A DNA stretch of 64,000 nt, taken from contig WAID01000003.1 in the NCBI GenBank assembly GCA_016584495.1, positions 5,722,501-5,786,500 of the forward strand, in the 5' to 3' direction. The stretch is from Celoporthe dispersa. Lineage: Eukaryota; Ascomycota; Sordariomycetes; Diaporthales; Cryphonectriaceae. The notes below the pieces were generated by a model. It did no database searches. It had not been told where the DNA came from and saw only the letters and a list, made by a program, of their open reading frames with translations. Position numbers and translations under genes: made by a program. This document shows positions 45,168 through 58,976 of this stretch, one piece after another (within the stretch, counting starts at the first letter, position 1; every line of letters begins with the position of its first letter).

Positions 45168-46200
45168 GCATACGAGACAAAGCAATCATCTCTATGTACT
45201 ACACCCTCACCCACAAACACAAGCAGAACGGGGCGTGCACTTCTGGTACGGACTGCCCCCCCTCCAAAAAAAAAAAAAAAGAGGTTGCTGAGCCTGAGCA
45301 TCAATAGCACGAATCCCAACAGAGAAAGAGAGGGAAAAAAAAAAGCCAAGACAAAAAAATAATCACATGAGATCGTACCCGATCGGGCATGGTGGCTCGC
45401 AATCCAGACAGCAATCCCTTTTTCTCTTTCCCCCTTCTTCTGGTACCCCTGTCGATATGGAACGAAACGCTATCAACCATCATCAAGCAAAGAGAGGGTG
45501 ACGAGCCAGACAAGCAAAAGAGGCGGACGATCTGGGCTCACAGCCCCAGAGGCCAGGCGTCTTCTGTGGCCTCCAGCCCGGCCCAGCTCTACCCAGCCAC
45601 AAGGAGAAGGAAGGGACACGTAGGGCCAAAGGTATTGACTAACTGCTGTGTATGGCGGTATGTCATCAGGTCTGATTTTGCCGGAGCCGGATACGGGGCT
45701 ATGAAATGTGAGTCCCTACTAAAGTTAGTGGCTATCCCCGGCAGGTGGGATGAGGGAAGAGGCAGCCACCATTGCTGGGCTGCGCGTAGCATTTCATCCA
45801 ACTCGAACCGATCAGCCCAGGCTCCAGCCTGAAGCGGCGCTATGGTAACTGTCTGGAACCCTGTTGCGTAGCCAGTAGACGTCGTATGAGCCAGTCACAT
45901 TACTCCGAGACGTTGGGTTTTTTGGTGGTGGTTTTTTTTTGGGGGGGGGGAGGGCTTTCTTTTCTTCTTACGCATGGCTTGCATATTTGCGCCGCTATTA
46001 GCCAGGCGACCCATTCCAGGCGTCGTCACCTTCAACAAAGGTTGACCATGTGCAGCACGCTATGGAGCCGTACATCATCCATCATCACTCACACACACCC
46101 CCGCCCTCTGTCACCGACAAAAGACCTGCAGTACAAAATAGAACGCACACCAATAGTCTCGGTCAATGAAAAGCGCTGATCATGGTCGTTGGTGTGGCCT

Positions 46201-46202
<2 letters not shown>

Positions 46203-46231
<29 letters not shown>
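46203..46231. repeat. (CA)n microsatellite
   Basis: About 13-14 CA units on the plus strand, noncoding. Confidence 0.85.
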
Positions 46232-49200
46232 CCCTCGCATTCCCCCCCCTTCCTCTTCCCTCGGCTAGGTGCTATCTTTGAATTGCCTCAGCGTAAGCAG
46301 GTATCACTGCAGCACAGAAGAAAAAAAAGAGAAAACAAAGTTGACTGCATTTAGCGCTGTAGAATAGGTAATGTCATGTATTTTACCATCCCAGGTGGAG
46401 ACCTTGGCGTCGTTTCCTGCATGCAGACCCAGGGAGACCGACACTTCCAGAGCTGATGGCCCCGTTGCAAGGCTGGTGGGGTCCCCTGTTGCCCGTTTGC
46501 TACCATCCCTGGCACCAGCTCGGCCGTGGGCGTATATGGAAATAGGAACGCTGGGTCAGCAGAGGGCCCCGTCGAGCATTCCTTTGATGTTGGGAATTCC
46601 AAACTAAAGGCCCGATCGTCTCAGACAAGGCCATTTCTCTCCGGCCTAATGATGTTGTGTTCAACATGGACCGCAGTTAAAGTAGCGCCCTCTGGGGGCC
46701 CATAATCGGATATAGCACGTGGCTGGACTCTTTCCTGTACGATACGGGGGTCGACCCAATAAGTTTTGACATGGCTCAGGGATCCGAGGGAGGCTTGTAG
46801 GGAGCCCATGGATTCGGTCTATATGAAATGTGTCGGGGTCTGAATCTCGGTGACCACTTGGCTGGCTCCATACCGACGGATATGAGAGATAATTCGGTGG
46901 GAATGAACAACTGAGCGAAGGCGGGCCCAGGCGCAAGGAGAAGGGGGCTGCTGATCAGATGATGATGAGGTGCGAGACTATCAAATCTCGACATGTCGCT
47001 CCCCAAATTGCTTGTCCGAGATGGTTGCTTTGGCCCTGTGCCATGGCCCATCGGGTCTATGCCGTCTTGTTGCAAAACTCCGTGTCCCGCAAGAATGATT
47101 GCAGCGACTCAGGTCGCGCGCCTTTGCGCTTGTTGGGGTATGGAATCTAAAACGGCAAATCTCGCCAAAGCACTTGGATGGCCTGGGCGGCGGCGGCGAC
47201 ACAGACAGTGCGGTCACATTTTTTCTGCACCGCCCAGGTAATCTTGGGATAACGGGCTTGCGGGGTTCACTTGGCCAGGCTGCCTCGGCGGTGTCATCCA
47301 TCGACCACGTCCCGGAGTTCGTAGCGAGGGGATACTGGCGGCCGGTTCTGCAGTGACCTGCCTCTCCAAAAAAGGTACACCCAGACCATCTTTGTCCGCA
47401 TGTGGCAATACGCGCAGAGGGACAGCCTGCTTCACAATCCCGCACTTGCCCAGATGGGACAGCGAGCGTCGAGGCAGGACGTCAGGCGACCCCAAGCAGC
47501 CGAGGTGACAACAGTACAATACCGGTCTGCTGCCAGGAAGGCGAGACAGTGTGCAGAAAGAGACGCCTCGTCGGCCGCCCCACAAATTGTATCGTATTTT
47601 GTTCCCTTATCGCAGATGGATCAAAGGGGGCCTCTGACCATTAGAACTTTCGATGGTACTATGGTACTTAGTCACCTGGAACAGCGCGGCGCGACGAAAG
47701 TATCCAATGACGATCACGGGTGGTTGCGACCGGACGGCCGGATCCGTTTCTTCACACCTGGGTTTGCTTGTCTTTGGGGCGAGGATACCTGCGCCAAGTT
47801 TAGCTTTTTTCGCGAGCGCCGCTTGTTGGCAAAGACTCGTATGTCCTGGGTTAGCCAGAGCCAACATGCCTGCTGTTTGTTCTGTCCTGGGTTATCATTG
47901 GTAATCGCACATATATGAGATCCCCAGCTTCAGCTTGCCAGGCCCGGTCGGTCACTGGGGCCGGCGTCTTCGTGGCTGGTTGAGCTTGGTTGGTCCAAGC
48001 GGGAGCATTTGGCTGCGGCTCTCTTACGTAGAGCTAACCCACCGGGTCGTGGCGAAGGGGACGTCAGAAAGATTTGTGCTGCTGTGGTACGCTCAGGTAG
48101 GCGCCCTCGGACGCTCACATCAGACCATTCCAGACGTAGACGGATTTGGACTCAACGCCGCGTTATGCTGCAGCAGGCATCCTTCCTTGCCCGGTGGGCG
48201 CTGCGTGAGAGCTTGCGCAAGGCTCGCAGCAGGAGCAGGAGCGCATTCACGAGAGGTTGGGCACCTCGGCTTGTGTCTCATTGGTGCGTTCTGCCACAAG
48301 ACTGGCGGGGCCCTTGTCTCTCACTCAGGCTTGGGACGTCCGCCCTCGCCGGAGCTAGGCAGTGAGTGTGTGACATGCGGACCAGGGGCCATGGCTATCG
48401 AGTTCAGACAGACGCCCTCTTCTCGCCCTCTCGCTTGCGAAACTCAGGGCGGGCGTGTCGCGCGGGGTGCAAAAGACGCTTGGCCGTTCGTGCATCCGAG
48501 GTGACGGGAAATCTGTCGCTCTCGGCTGCAATGAGGAGGTGATGTTCCATGGCAGGTGGCGTCGTTGCAGCACAAGGGTCCGTGTCTGCAATTTGGCTGC
48601 CGCTTCCGATATGTGCATGCACCGAGTATGCAGCATGTACTCTAATAGAAAAGCCGGCTTGCCACCGCAGGATGCTACACTCAATTTGTTGCAGACGATC
48701 AAAGGCAACGGTGTAAATGTTGGGCCAGCCAATCGCAGAACTCCGGCCGGCTGGTCATGGGCCAAGTGCGCCCTGCCCGCTGTGACAGTCCCTCCTCCCT
48801 GGTTGGGGGTGGAGGTCTGCGGTAGCAGGCCGAATCATACACGCTGTCTCTGGTGAGATTGGTTGCAGCACCTGCACCGAAAAGGGGAGACAGTCATCTC
48901 AAGTGAGAACGATCTGCTGTGCCCTCTTCTCTCGGCTGGTGCCCCGTGCAGTGTAGCAGACGCAAGGCCGCGCCCTCAGCCCCTTCTGGCACCGGTGACA
49001 ACGCAGGGTCAGGGAGGCTGATATGAAGACACGGTTGCGTGTCCCCAGTTGCGTGCGCCCGCGGGTCAGGACGACAAGGAGGGCGGATACCTGCACACCC
49101 ACGCCGCCGCAAGACGAGACCGGGATGCTGAGCATGACGTGCCAGGGTATACCCGATAGGTGGTTGCTCGGAGCCAGCAGGCGATCCTGTGAATGCGCAG

Positions 49201-52200
49201 TCAATTCCAGAGGCATTATGATTTGAGATTGGTGCGAGATCTCCTGTCGAGCAGACATGCCGCCAAGGTCATTCGCCGATCTACATAGTAGGTCAATGCG
49301 GTCTCACTCTACCACTACCCATAGTGCATGGAGTAGTGGTGAGCGGACTTCCCAAGGTGGAGGCCAAACGGATCAGCGATCCCTGTCCAAGGTTTGATCA
49401 TGACCATTTCGTAGTTGCTTCTCCGTGATGATCAAGGGATCAGAGATCAGACAATAATGGCATCTGGCATTTGGAGGGAGGGGTGGAGGTGGGCAGTGGG
49501 GGGCACAGAGGGTCGTATCACCGACTTCTCGTTCGTTTCAATCTGGGTCGGCTGCCGGTAGGATGCGTCTGAATGCACAAGTGTCCCCCCCCTGCCGGGC
49601 CTGCCAGGCCTGCTCGCGAGGCTTTTGTCTGTCTGGGCTACTGAGTAATTACTGTGGCAGCACAGCCGGGCCGCACGAAGCGATCTGCACTGGGCGGCTC
49701 GAAACTCCCAACCATTCCGAGGCTACCAGCACCCGGCACCCCGTGGCGCCCAGAGGCTGCCCCATGTAAAGTACTTGGTAGTGGCGGAGTGGTGGTGGCC
49801 TTCCTTGTTCATCGTGGTCTGGTGCCGATGGACGACAAGATTTCGTCTTCGGCTGCACGAAGCGCTTCTGCCGGAGCCCCCCTTCAATTTGGTGCCTGCT
49901 TGGTCTCTGTCCTCGCTCAGGTCTCAAGGCTGGATCCGACGTCCGCCCCCTGATGCCTGCTCGTGGGCTACACGGGATGGCTTTTTTTTTTTTTTGTGAA
50001 CGGATCATGCTATGGTAGACGATCAGGCGACCTGTTTGCCTCGAGTTGCCTAAAGGTGCGGAGGTCAGACTTTCGAGATGATGCAGATGACGAAAGTGCT
50101 GCAGATTCCATTCCAGAATGGACTTTTGGGACCCACGGATGCCACCGCAAAGTTTTGTTAGCCCGGGAAGGAAAAAGAAAGAACACAAGAGAGAAGGAAA
50201 AGAAAGAAAGAAAAAAAGGGTCTGCACCAGTTCCCCATACTGGGTGGGCAGGATGGGCAGGTGCAGAGCAAAGCTGAAAAAGCCCCACACAGGGGACAGT
50301 GCGAAGGAGGTGTGGATCCCCAGAGTTGCCCTGTTACATAGCAGCTAGCCCCTTCTCCCCTTCCCTCGTGTGATGCTTACGGTGGTGATGGAGGTTGGCC
50401 GTGGCTGGTGGTTGGTTGGTTGGTCGACGGTGGTGCTGGTGGTGGTGTTGATGGCGATGATGATGATGATGGGAAGGGGCAATGATGATTATTACGACGC
50501 ACTCTCTACCTCGGGCCTGTGGTATGCGCTGTGGAGCTCCTCCCGCATCCCGCATCCCGCATCGCAACTCGTGCCTTCCCATTCCTCCCTCACTCACATT
50601 CCCCCCCCCCCCAAATCCCCTCCCTTTGCCCCCAGGCCCGCGAACATCCAAATTTCACCATCCCATCCTACGGCGAGACCTCCTCGACTCCTCCAGCACT
50701 AGTAAGACCGACGCCTTGCCTTGCATTGAACGGGAGGGCTTACGAGGGCGTGGAGGCCCCACCCGCTTGCCCGCTTGAAGCAGTCCCCGTACCAATATTG
50801 AATTCTTGCTGAGGGAGATCAATCAGTCGGTACGGAGTAGTGCTGACCCCAGCGTGATATTGGGGGTAGTGTGTACAGTACAGGATGTGTGCCATAGCCC
50901 TTATTAGCTGATTACCGTAGTGGCACCATTGCTGTCTTTGAGGGGTTTGGGGTCTGTCTTGAGATCCCAGCCAGGGCCCAGCCCGGCCCTGTTAGGCTCT
51001 GTTCAGGCCCTGTTCAGGCCTACCCTCGCCCAGGGTCTGATTGGCTGGGCGCCCCCGCTGCATACCACCGCAGCAGCAAGAGCGAAGAAATCACTTTACG
51101 CGCTGGGCGTGGGAAGGGGCTCGCCCTCCGTCGCGTTACCTTCCATGCCGGCTGCTGCAAGCTCTTTCCATACCACGTATGTACTATAATTACTAGTAAT
51201 ACGCAGCAACCCTGCAGAGGACGAAGCCCTCCTCCTCGGCGCGACCTGGCAACAGACCATAGCACCGTCGTAGCACATGCGGGACTCCCTACCTACCTAA
51301 CTCATACGCTCGCGGTCGGATCCAGAGGCCAACAAATGGAACATCTGTCATTCTGGGAGTTCCACAAATCTGCAATCCTGCCCCTCGCCGAGACCTTGTC
51401 TCTGCAGCTGCGTCTCGCCATTTGCGTTATGCCCGTGCCGTGGCATTGCCTGCCTCATTCTCTTTCTCTCTTTTTTTTTATTTTATTTCTTCCTTCTTTT
51501 TCTCCTTCTGCTTGGCTTAGCTTGCCTTGCCTCGCCTGGCCCACCTCCTCCTCTCCCCCCCCACACCATCTTATTAAATGTACACCCCGCTCGTGCCTTG
51601 TCCAGTCCCTATTCTGAGTTCCCGCACCGCCAGAGTACTACTATCCTGATGTTTCGGACCCCCGAAGCCTTACTAGCCGTGTCAAGCCTTCCTCGTCCTC
51701 GAAAAAGGAGGGCATTCTCAGCAGGAGGCAGGGCCCGGATGAGGAGCAGATCCACCTCAGGTCATTCTGTCATCCATCCCACCCTTCAACAAGAGCAAAA
51801 TAGAAAAAGAAACCTGGCGACCCGAGGAGGTACAAGGGAGTGTGATTCGGTGCTTCCTAGACATGCCCGTCCGCGGACGGCACATCCTGCCTTGCTGAGG
51901 ACGATCGATCCCACCCATCCACAATTAACTGCGACAGAACTTGCGGCCTGGCTATCTTACCGCTTGTCAGGTATGACGCCTGTGCGAAGTGAGACCAGGC
52001 GCCCCCTCCCTCTCCCCGCCCGCGCCCGACCCCTTACAAGCAGCGAGCGGACTACTGTACGGGCTTAAAATGGAGTCAGACACATGGACATCGGCTGGAC
52101 GTCTGCATACCGCTTTAGCTGAACGATATAACCAAGCCAGGTGGCAGTACCACTAACAAGTCATGTCACACACCAGAGGCAGTCGATGATACCTTCTCTC

Positions 52201-53401
52201 GGTCTCTCTCCCCTGCTAGAGTTTCGCCAGGGCAGCAAGCTCATGGTGCGAGGTCTCTGATGATCCTGCAAATCCACATCGAGGAAGACGAAAAGGATGG
52301 GGCTCGGTTGTTATCAAGCTGACTTAATTCCCGCGGGGCTGATGCAGTGGTTGGCCACTTGGAGATTGGCTACCACGCTCAAGTTTTTGGTGTGACATGA
52401 CTTGTTGCCATAAGTTGGAACCTGCCAGCCTATGAAACTCTGGCAGCGGTCCTCCCTGTCGACGAGCAAGCAGCCTTTCTCCCGACCTCTCTCTCTCTCT
52501 CTCGCCACCTGGAACACACTGTGGGCGACCGTCTCGCGAAATGAGATGGCAACCTCTCGCTTGCCAGAGCCAAAAGTGCTCACTTTCTGCAAGACCTCCC
52601 GAAATGACGGCATGGCCTGCGACGGACTCATGCAGATGACTTGATCAAGTGGACCACCTTCAGGCTTGACCAAATGTCATATCCGAACTTGGCCTATATG
52701 TTTTGTTTTTTTACGAGACACTTATATGCTGCAGGCCAACGCCCTCAATGTACCTCTGAGAAAGGGTGCAAACCACTACCCTTTTTTTCTTTTTTTCTTC
52801 CCAAGTCTCACACGCTACTTTTCAGCCGATCCTGAGAATGAACTGGCCAGCCAGAGAAGGCCTCAGCGCCTCCGCACTGTTGTGCAAATGCAATGAACGA
52901 CGGCATGCGACAAGTCAGACAGGCTATTGAGGTAACATGGAGGGCGCTTTTGTCACATCTGATTTGGGCGCCCGCACACCTGCAAGACATGCCTTTCGTC
53001 AAGTTTATCAGATGTACGGGTTGCAGCCCCCCCCCTCCCCCCCAAATTAACCCCGTCCATTTTTCGAAACACGTTCCTCCCGTCACCTGCACATCCGAGG
53101 CTGCCACTACAGTAAAGAAAGACGTTTGTGATGACGCATGTGCTTGTACGAGACGTAAGACTGATGATCTGTTCTACTACGATGATGGTTCAACTAAGCA
53201 CCTTACCGTTCCGACCGTGTTTCGATACTTGATTCAGCATGGGCTTCCGGTTTTCCCAATACCAAGACTGCCTGCACATGCAGACACACAGGCAGGCTAC
53301 CTATAGGAGGTGTACGTTGACGGTGTCACGGGTAAAAGAATAAACTCCTCACACCCTTTGAGGCCATGCCAGAGCCCGCTTGCGCGGGGCCAGAAAGAAG
53401 G

Positions 53402-53422
53402 CATCCATCCATCCATCCATCC
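53402..53422. repeat. (CATC)n tetranucleotide repeat
   Basis: About five CATC units, the same tetranucleotide family as the repeat at 36.3 kb. Noncoding. Confidence 0.75.
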
Positions 53423-56076
53423 AGTCATGCATTGGGGACCCGGACCTCGCGTTTGGTCGCTAAGTCTAATTTGTCACGTCCCTATAGCTGCTGCGGCCAA
53501 GCCACAAAAAAAATCGTGCTTCCGTGGAGCCAGGATGTCTGGACACCGACCGCCCTCCTGACCTCTCATCTTGTCCACCAGCCGGGTCAGCGGCAGATAC
53601 GTGAGTCGTTCCCAATATCGATCGAATGTTGCGGTATTTCGTCAGGCCGCCCCGGGGTAGTGACCTTTCTTTTTTTTTGGTCCCCAGGCGGATTTCAGGG
53701 CTAAACTGGCTTTTGACTGGCCCAGCGATCTGCGCAGAACTTTCTGGCCAGGTGTGCGTGTGCCCGAAACCCTGCCGACAACGAGACACTGGACTGTGCA
53801 CGGTAGATCGAAGAGAGGGAGAGGGAGCACTTCTTACTGTGTAGTAGCAACAACCCACCCCCCCCCCAAACCTCCATTCTCGCCCTAGTTCCAGACAAAG
53901 CTTGTTCGCGGACCGTCATCGCTGTCCATTCAATCGCGAACGCTACCACTGCAGACAAGGCAGACAGACAGGCGGTTTGCAAAGCTGCGTCGTCTTTCTC
54001 GGGACGACCGCCTGCTGTGATCCCTTGCGTGATGCAGCCGCTGGCTCCAGCTGGCATCGTCTCCCTTTTTTTTTTTTTGTTGTGTGTTGGGAGCCACTCA
54101 AAGAGCCCGGAGGGGCACAGTTGGTGGTTTGCAACCCCCCAAGATGCCTGTTGGGGAAAATCCCACCGTTACCCTCCCACATGGAGCCGGTGCATCAGAC
54201 GTGGGGTTTTCTCTCTTTTTTTTTTTTTTTTTTTTGTGATAGCGTGGGTTGGTGGTGGGTGCGATCCCGTATCTTCTCTATGTGTGTGTCCAAGGTGTGT
54301 GTGTCTGTCTGGACTTCTTTGGTCTGCCTTGGTCTGTCTCCCTCCCTTCCATCCCTACCTTGCCCTTTCTCAAACCAAGGCCAAAGAAATTAGCAAACAT
54401 GTCGATCCGGGCGTCCTGCGGGATCCCAAATCAACGAATGTAATTCTGCTTTCATCCACCGCCGCAGTCTGGGCCTTTAGCGACTGACCACCGGCCGCGC
54501 TGGACCGCCCACCCTCGACAGCTCTTTGTGTGTACCATGACCTGCACAGTGCGGCCGACAAACCCAGCCAGGTGCTAAAAGGGCGGGTGGGTCATTCACA
54601 GGAGGAAAGTCTACTTTTTTCTCCTGCTTCCAAGCTCAGAATACCGCCCTCATAGGGTGAGCGTAAAATACGGTCCGGGGTCGACGACAATGACCTTTTA
54701 GCCCCGCCTCGTTGACGTCGTATCGTTTCCCTCCTCCTCCTCCCTCCCTCCCTCTCTTTCTCTCGGGTGAATGAAGATCTATTCCTGCGCACTAGCTGCC
54801 TTGGATAGGCTCAGGTCACGAAAGAGAAAACGAAGAAAAAAGAATGCACCCCCGGAAAGGGGCCATGTGACGCATCTTTCGAGATGCACCTGCAGGAAAA
54901 AAGACTTGCACCTTGGGGACCTCGTAGCGGCGATCTCTTCTCGTCTCTTTTTAGGATGGAAAAGAAGCAGGGAGGGCTCTCCCTCTCTCTCTCTCTCCCA
55001 TCTTGATCCAAGTCATGAGCTGCTACCACATTAGCAGCGTTGAATCGTCGCTTTCCAGATACTCTTCAAGTGATTCCCCACACCCACTTAAAGCACACAC
55101 TTATACACACACTATGTACATGAAGCTACGCGGAAGGTCCGCGTGTCCATCCCCGCCGCCCCTCGAACGTCATGACCCAGGGCGCGGAACTGTACGCAAC
55201 CGTCCTGGTTTCCCTTTTTTTTCTTCTTTCTTTTTCCTTCCATCTCCCTCTTTTGTTGTTATCTTGCCTCCCAAATAAAGGACCTACCGACTATGCCCCC
55301 CCTCTTGCCTCAACTGACTGACTCATGGGGCGGGTTTTTGACTTCAGCCAAGCAGCAAGGGCTTGAGAGTTGTTGCCTTGCATGGCTGACACTCCAATCC
55401 TTTTGACGCATGCGGTATAGGGAGGGAGGGGGCTGGAACTGTCACGGTCTCTTGGGTCTTGGTCTCTCTCTCTCTTCCTCTTTTTTTTTCTTTTTTCTCT
55501 GCCCTTCCTTGGCTGCTTCTCAGCCTACGGGACGAGGAACGAGTAATCGAGATTCGAACAACTTCGAATAATAATCTGGCACGGACACTGAAGCTATCAA
55601 GGCACGGTTCTGGATTGGTGGGGTCTTACGTAGACAGGCAAACCTTGGTGGTGGTAGTCACTACATCTTCCCCCGTGGACTGGATATCATATCCACCTTC
55701 TAGATGTGCCCAGGTAGGACCGTGTTCTGGTGATAGACCCCCGTCCTTTCAGCCTGCCTCTCTCTGTCTGGGCTGCATCACGTCCAGAGCTTCCAGGCCC
55801 GTGTCATAACAGAGAAGTAGTGTCTCTGTTGCCCTGATCGGTGTCGCCTTTGGAAGTTTCCATTCGAGAGTCGAGATTGGCGTCGTGAGGATGCGCAACA
55901 GCAGGAAAGGCACCACCGCATCGTTTCTAGTCCTATTGTGTGTATGTGTGTGTCAGATCTTGCAAGCTCAAGATCACCGCCCGGAAACAAGTTGTTTCCG
56001 CCAGAAGGACTCACCAACAAACAACTTTCCACCGGACGCACTAGACACTTAGATCTCGGTCACCTCCATCCCGCGC

Positions 56077-56806
56077 CTACTCACGAGCTCCGCTGCCGTC
56101 CTCAGAGCCATTCGAGCACACGGCACCCGTGCTGGACGGCTGGCGACGGGACAAGTCGCCGTCAGAGCTGTAGTCCCACGTGGAGGCGCTCACAGGCTGC
56201 TCCTCATGGCACATGTCACCCCTCTGCGGAGACGGGTACCACGAGCGCGCTGCAGACGAGCCTGCCCGGCCCATCTGGCGACCACGGCGACGAGCGGGAG
56301 GCGATTCGGACGCGTCGCAGTCCGACATGCCGTCCGAGATGGTCGTGGCGCGTCCTGGCGATGGCATACGCGGTGGGCCGTGGGATTGACGGGTGTGCTC
56401 GCTGGTTCCTCCCTGGCGTGGATGGGCCGGGCGTGGTGGCGGTCGTCGTCGGTAGGCGAGGCGGGGGCGGAGGAAGGCCGATGAAGGTCGCGGGCAGCAG
56501 CATCGCCGGGGCAGGCGGGCTGGGGAAGACCATCAGGGAGGGCAGAGGGGCCGGGCGGGGAGGTGGGCGAGGCCGGGAGGGGAAGACGAGGATCCGAAGC
56601 TCGTGGCTGTGGGTGATGGCGCGCTCATCACGCCGGTGGCGGATGAAGATACAGCGCCAGAAGAGAGCGCCGATCGTGACGCAGGCCACGATGGTGATGA
56701 TGATCCCGATCTGGGCGGGCTTGGGAAGACATCCGAAGCCGGTGCAGGCGGTGGTTGTCGAGTCTTGGTCTCGGACGACGTTCGCGAGAGGAGACATGAT
56801 GGGCAT
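56077..56806 (-). CDS. small single-pass membrane protein (probable frame break)
   Basis: The N-terminal part reads MPIMSPLANVVRDQDSTTTA, a short Cys-containing ectodomain (CTGFGCLP), one membrane helix (IGIIITIVACVTIGALFW) and a basic stop-transfer stretch (RHRRDERA). A Pro-rich cytosolic part follows (PPPRPAPLPSL, LPPPPPRLP). The printed frame then turns into Arg-rich sequence. The neighbouring frame, ending at a stop in 56077-56079, reads more like a natural tail (MSDCDASESPPARRRGRQMG, WDYSSDGD). Joining them needs one base fewer somewhere in about 56370-56450; a tiny intron is the alternative. Joined length would be about 242 residues. The organisation resembles small fungal plasma-membrane proteins with a CTGFGC-type ectodomain; function unknown. 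Confidence 0.6.
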
Positions 56807-58976
56807 CTGCTGGGTTCAGGCTCGATTGTATGGATGGTCTTGCTGGTAAAGGTTTGTTGTTGTGATGCGTTCAAACGATGAGATGGACAGCAGACTGAGG
56901 AAGGAGGGGTGGGTGATTTTCTCCCATGTTGCCATCGCCGTCAGAGTTGTCGCTGTCCAAAGCTGTCGCCATGAGGGGTGTTTAGGAGCCTAGGGCTGGT
57001 CCCTAACCTCAAGCACCATGAGATGACAGAGCTGGGCTTGATGTGTGATCATTGAAGGGCACAGGCAGTGGATGAGATCTGAAATATTCCCCCAAGCAAT
57101 GGGATGAGAGTGAACTGGTTCATGCTGTCGTCATCAAAGCTGATGAGAACCCTCAGGTAGTTGGGCTGGACTGAAACCTCGCGGCCTTGCAACACCAGAA
57201 CAAGAGACCAGAATCTCAGACACATGAACAACAGATTCATGTCAGCAGTGAAAGGAGGTGTCATTCAGATAGGACAGTAGGGTGAAAAGTGAAGCAGATT
57301 TACAATATCATAATTGGAATGTATCATAGCAATTAGGGGATATTACATTAGGATCTATAAGGGTGCTGTGAAGAACTAATAGCAGCTCAAATCCCCTTGT
57401 ACAAGGTGAAACTAGGAGATGCAATGTGTAAATGACCTAATGGAAATAACGCAGGATTGAACTGGCAGCTAGAGGCATTTCAGGTCGTCTGAGCTGTGAT
57501 AAAACTAGAGGGCACAGATCATACAAGTCCTACTCAAGACCACAGTTACCTTGATTAAGTATACAAGGTGCCTAGGATGAGAATGCCATTGTTAGGTTGA
57601 CATTGCGACCTAACAACCTTGGGAAATTTAGGATTCGCATGTTCTGGCAACTGCTAAAGGCTCTGTTTAGTGATAGGTAGTGAGTGCTGTTCATCAAAGG
57701 CCACCAGCTACGTGAGGTAGAAATTTGTCGAATCGCACAAGTGAGCCATATCTCCATGGGGGCTGCCATTGTTTGGGTGGAAAGTCAATCACAGGTGGCA
57801 CTGGGACTACGCACTGGTCTTTGGCTGATGCGCTCAGCACACTAGGGAACGGGTATGAAGTTCCCGGGCTCACGGTGCTGGGCAGTTGTGAGCTCAGGCA
57901 CGATATTGCAAGCAAGAGGTAAGGATTGTGCGATAGCCTTGGCATAATTATTAAAATACGTTCGAGGACTCAAACAACTAGAGGCAAGGTTGGCAATCAC
58001 AAAGATTGTTGATAATGACAGGGCCAGTGACAAAAGATTGCGGAAGCGCCTGGGTAAGAGGAAACAGAAGAACGACACTTGCCTGAGCCTTTTCCTGATG
58101 AAAGTTTGTTGGCTCGCCGTCTTTGGAAAAGAAGGAGGAAATCATAGGAAATAGAAAGATCGTAGAGACCGTCGCATATGTTTGCAAAGTTTCACGCTCA
58201 CAGAAGAAACAGAGGGCAACTTGAGGGCACACGCTGCAGTGGGCCACCCAGAGAGATGATTTTCATCACTCGCGAGGGATGAGAAGAAGAGAAAAAGGGC
58301 AAAGAACTGGTATATAGAACATCAGATGTCGGCTGCTAGGTGATTAAGTAATCGTAGGACTATCGTATCCTCCGTATCCCACAGCAGGTCATGACAGACA
58401 TCAGGTCTCGTGGTATTTCTGTGGGAGACAGCCCCCCTCTACATGGAACTTGATGGCGGACCCGAGGATCTCACTAGGGTTTCGTATGTGTGAGCTCTGC
58501 ATGGTTCAGGTGCCTCACTGATCGCAATATACCCTTCGAAGGTTAGGACTCGCTCATGACCTCGAGAGGCACGCACGTTCAGGAGTAAATTCGATTCCGG
58601 TGTCAAAACCGCTCATGGAAAGATCAGGCAACTGGTCCCCTCACGACGGCACATTAATGGCCCACGGAGCAGGCCGAAACAAGGCGCGAGTTCTTTTGAC
58701 GTTCGAAGTAGAAATGACCCCGATGGTGCTGCACGACCCAAATGTTGACCACTAGCTGTACGACAACTGCGCTGAGGTGGTCATTTTCAAGCTGCCGAGG
58801 TTCGCGGTGACGTTGAATCAAAGGGCCCGTGCGCGATGAGGCTCCCTCGGCCCAGCAGGGGTCCCTCTATGACAGGGATAAACTGACGAGTTTACCTTGT
58901 CTGAGCAAAGCAACTCTGTTTCTTGATCATACGAGCAAAAGTATCAAGCCAGAAGAACCCAGAACCAACAGACAAT
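56807..58976. other. 2.2-kb intergenic region, no gene accepted
   Basis: Upstream of the membrane-protein gene and of the TMEM14 gene. The segment 57050-58350 is AT-richer than the rest and has several short minus-strand reading frames (57049-57264, 57694-57945, 57842-58078, 57978-58247), none with recognisable features. It could be an old, eroded gene or element, but I cannot show it. Confidence 0.5.

Larger units (their letters stand above)
43540..56076. other. about 12.5 kb with no convincing gene
   Basis: This is upstream of the Clg1-like gene and downstream of the membrane-protein gene at 56 kb. Many reading frames of 60-215 codons exist on both strands (for example 46981-47445, 47400-47918, 47935-48504, 49649-50290), but none shows domain motifs, signal peptide plus fold, or splice-joined continuity that I can trust. 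The first several hundred bp (43540-44800) probably include the Clg1 5' leader and promoter. It is rich in homopolymers, CT/GA tracts and microsatellites, with no transposon ends or RNA genes recognised. Confidence 0.55.

Noticed and set aside
46981..48504. Three reading frames of 150-190 codons in the gene-free region
   Set aside because: No motif, no plausible splice-joined continuation, Arg/Cys-rich composition typical of chance frames.
49649..50290. 213-codon minus-strand frame with a hydrophobic start
   Set aside because: The hydrophobic part derives from a C/T-rich tract and the rest looks random.
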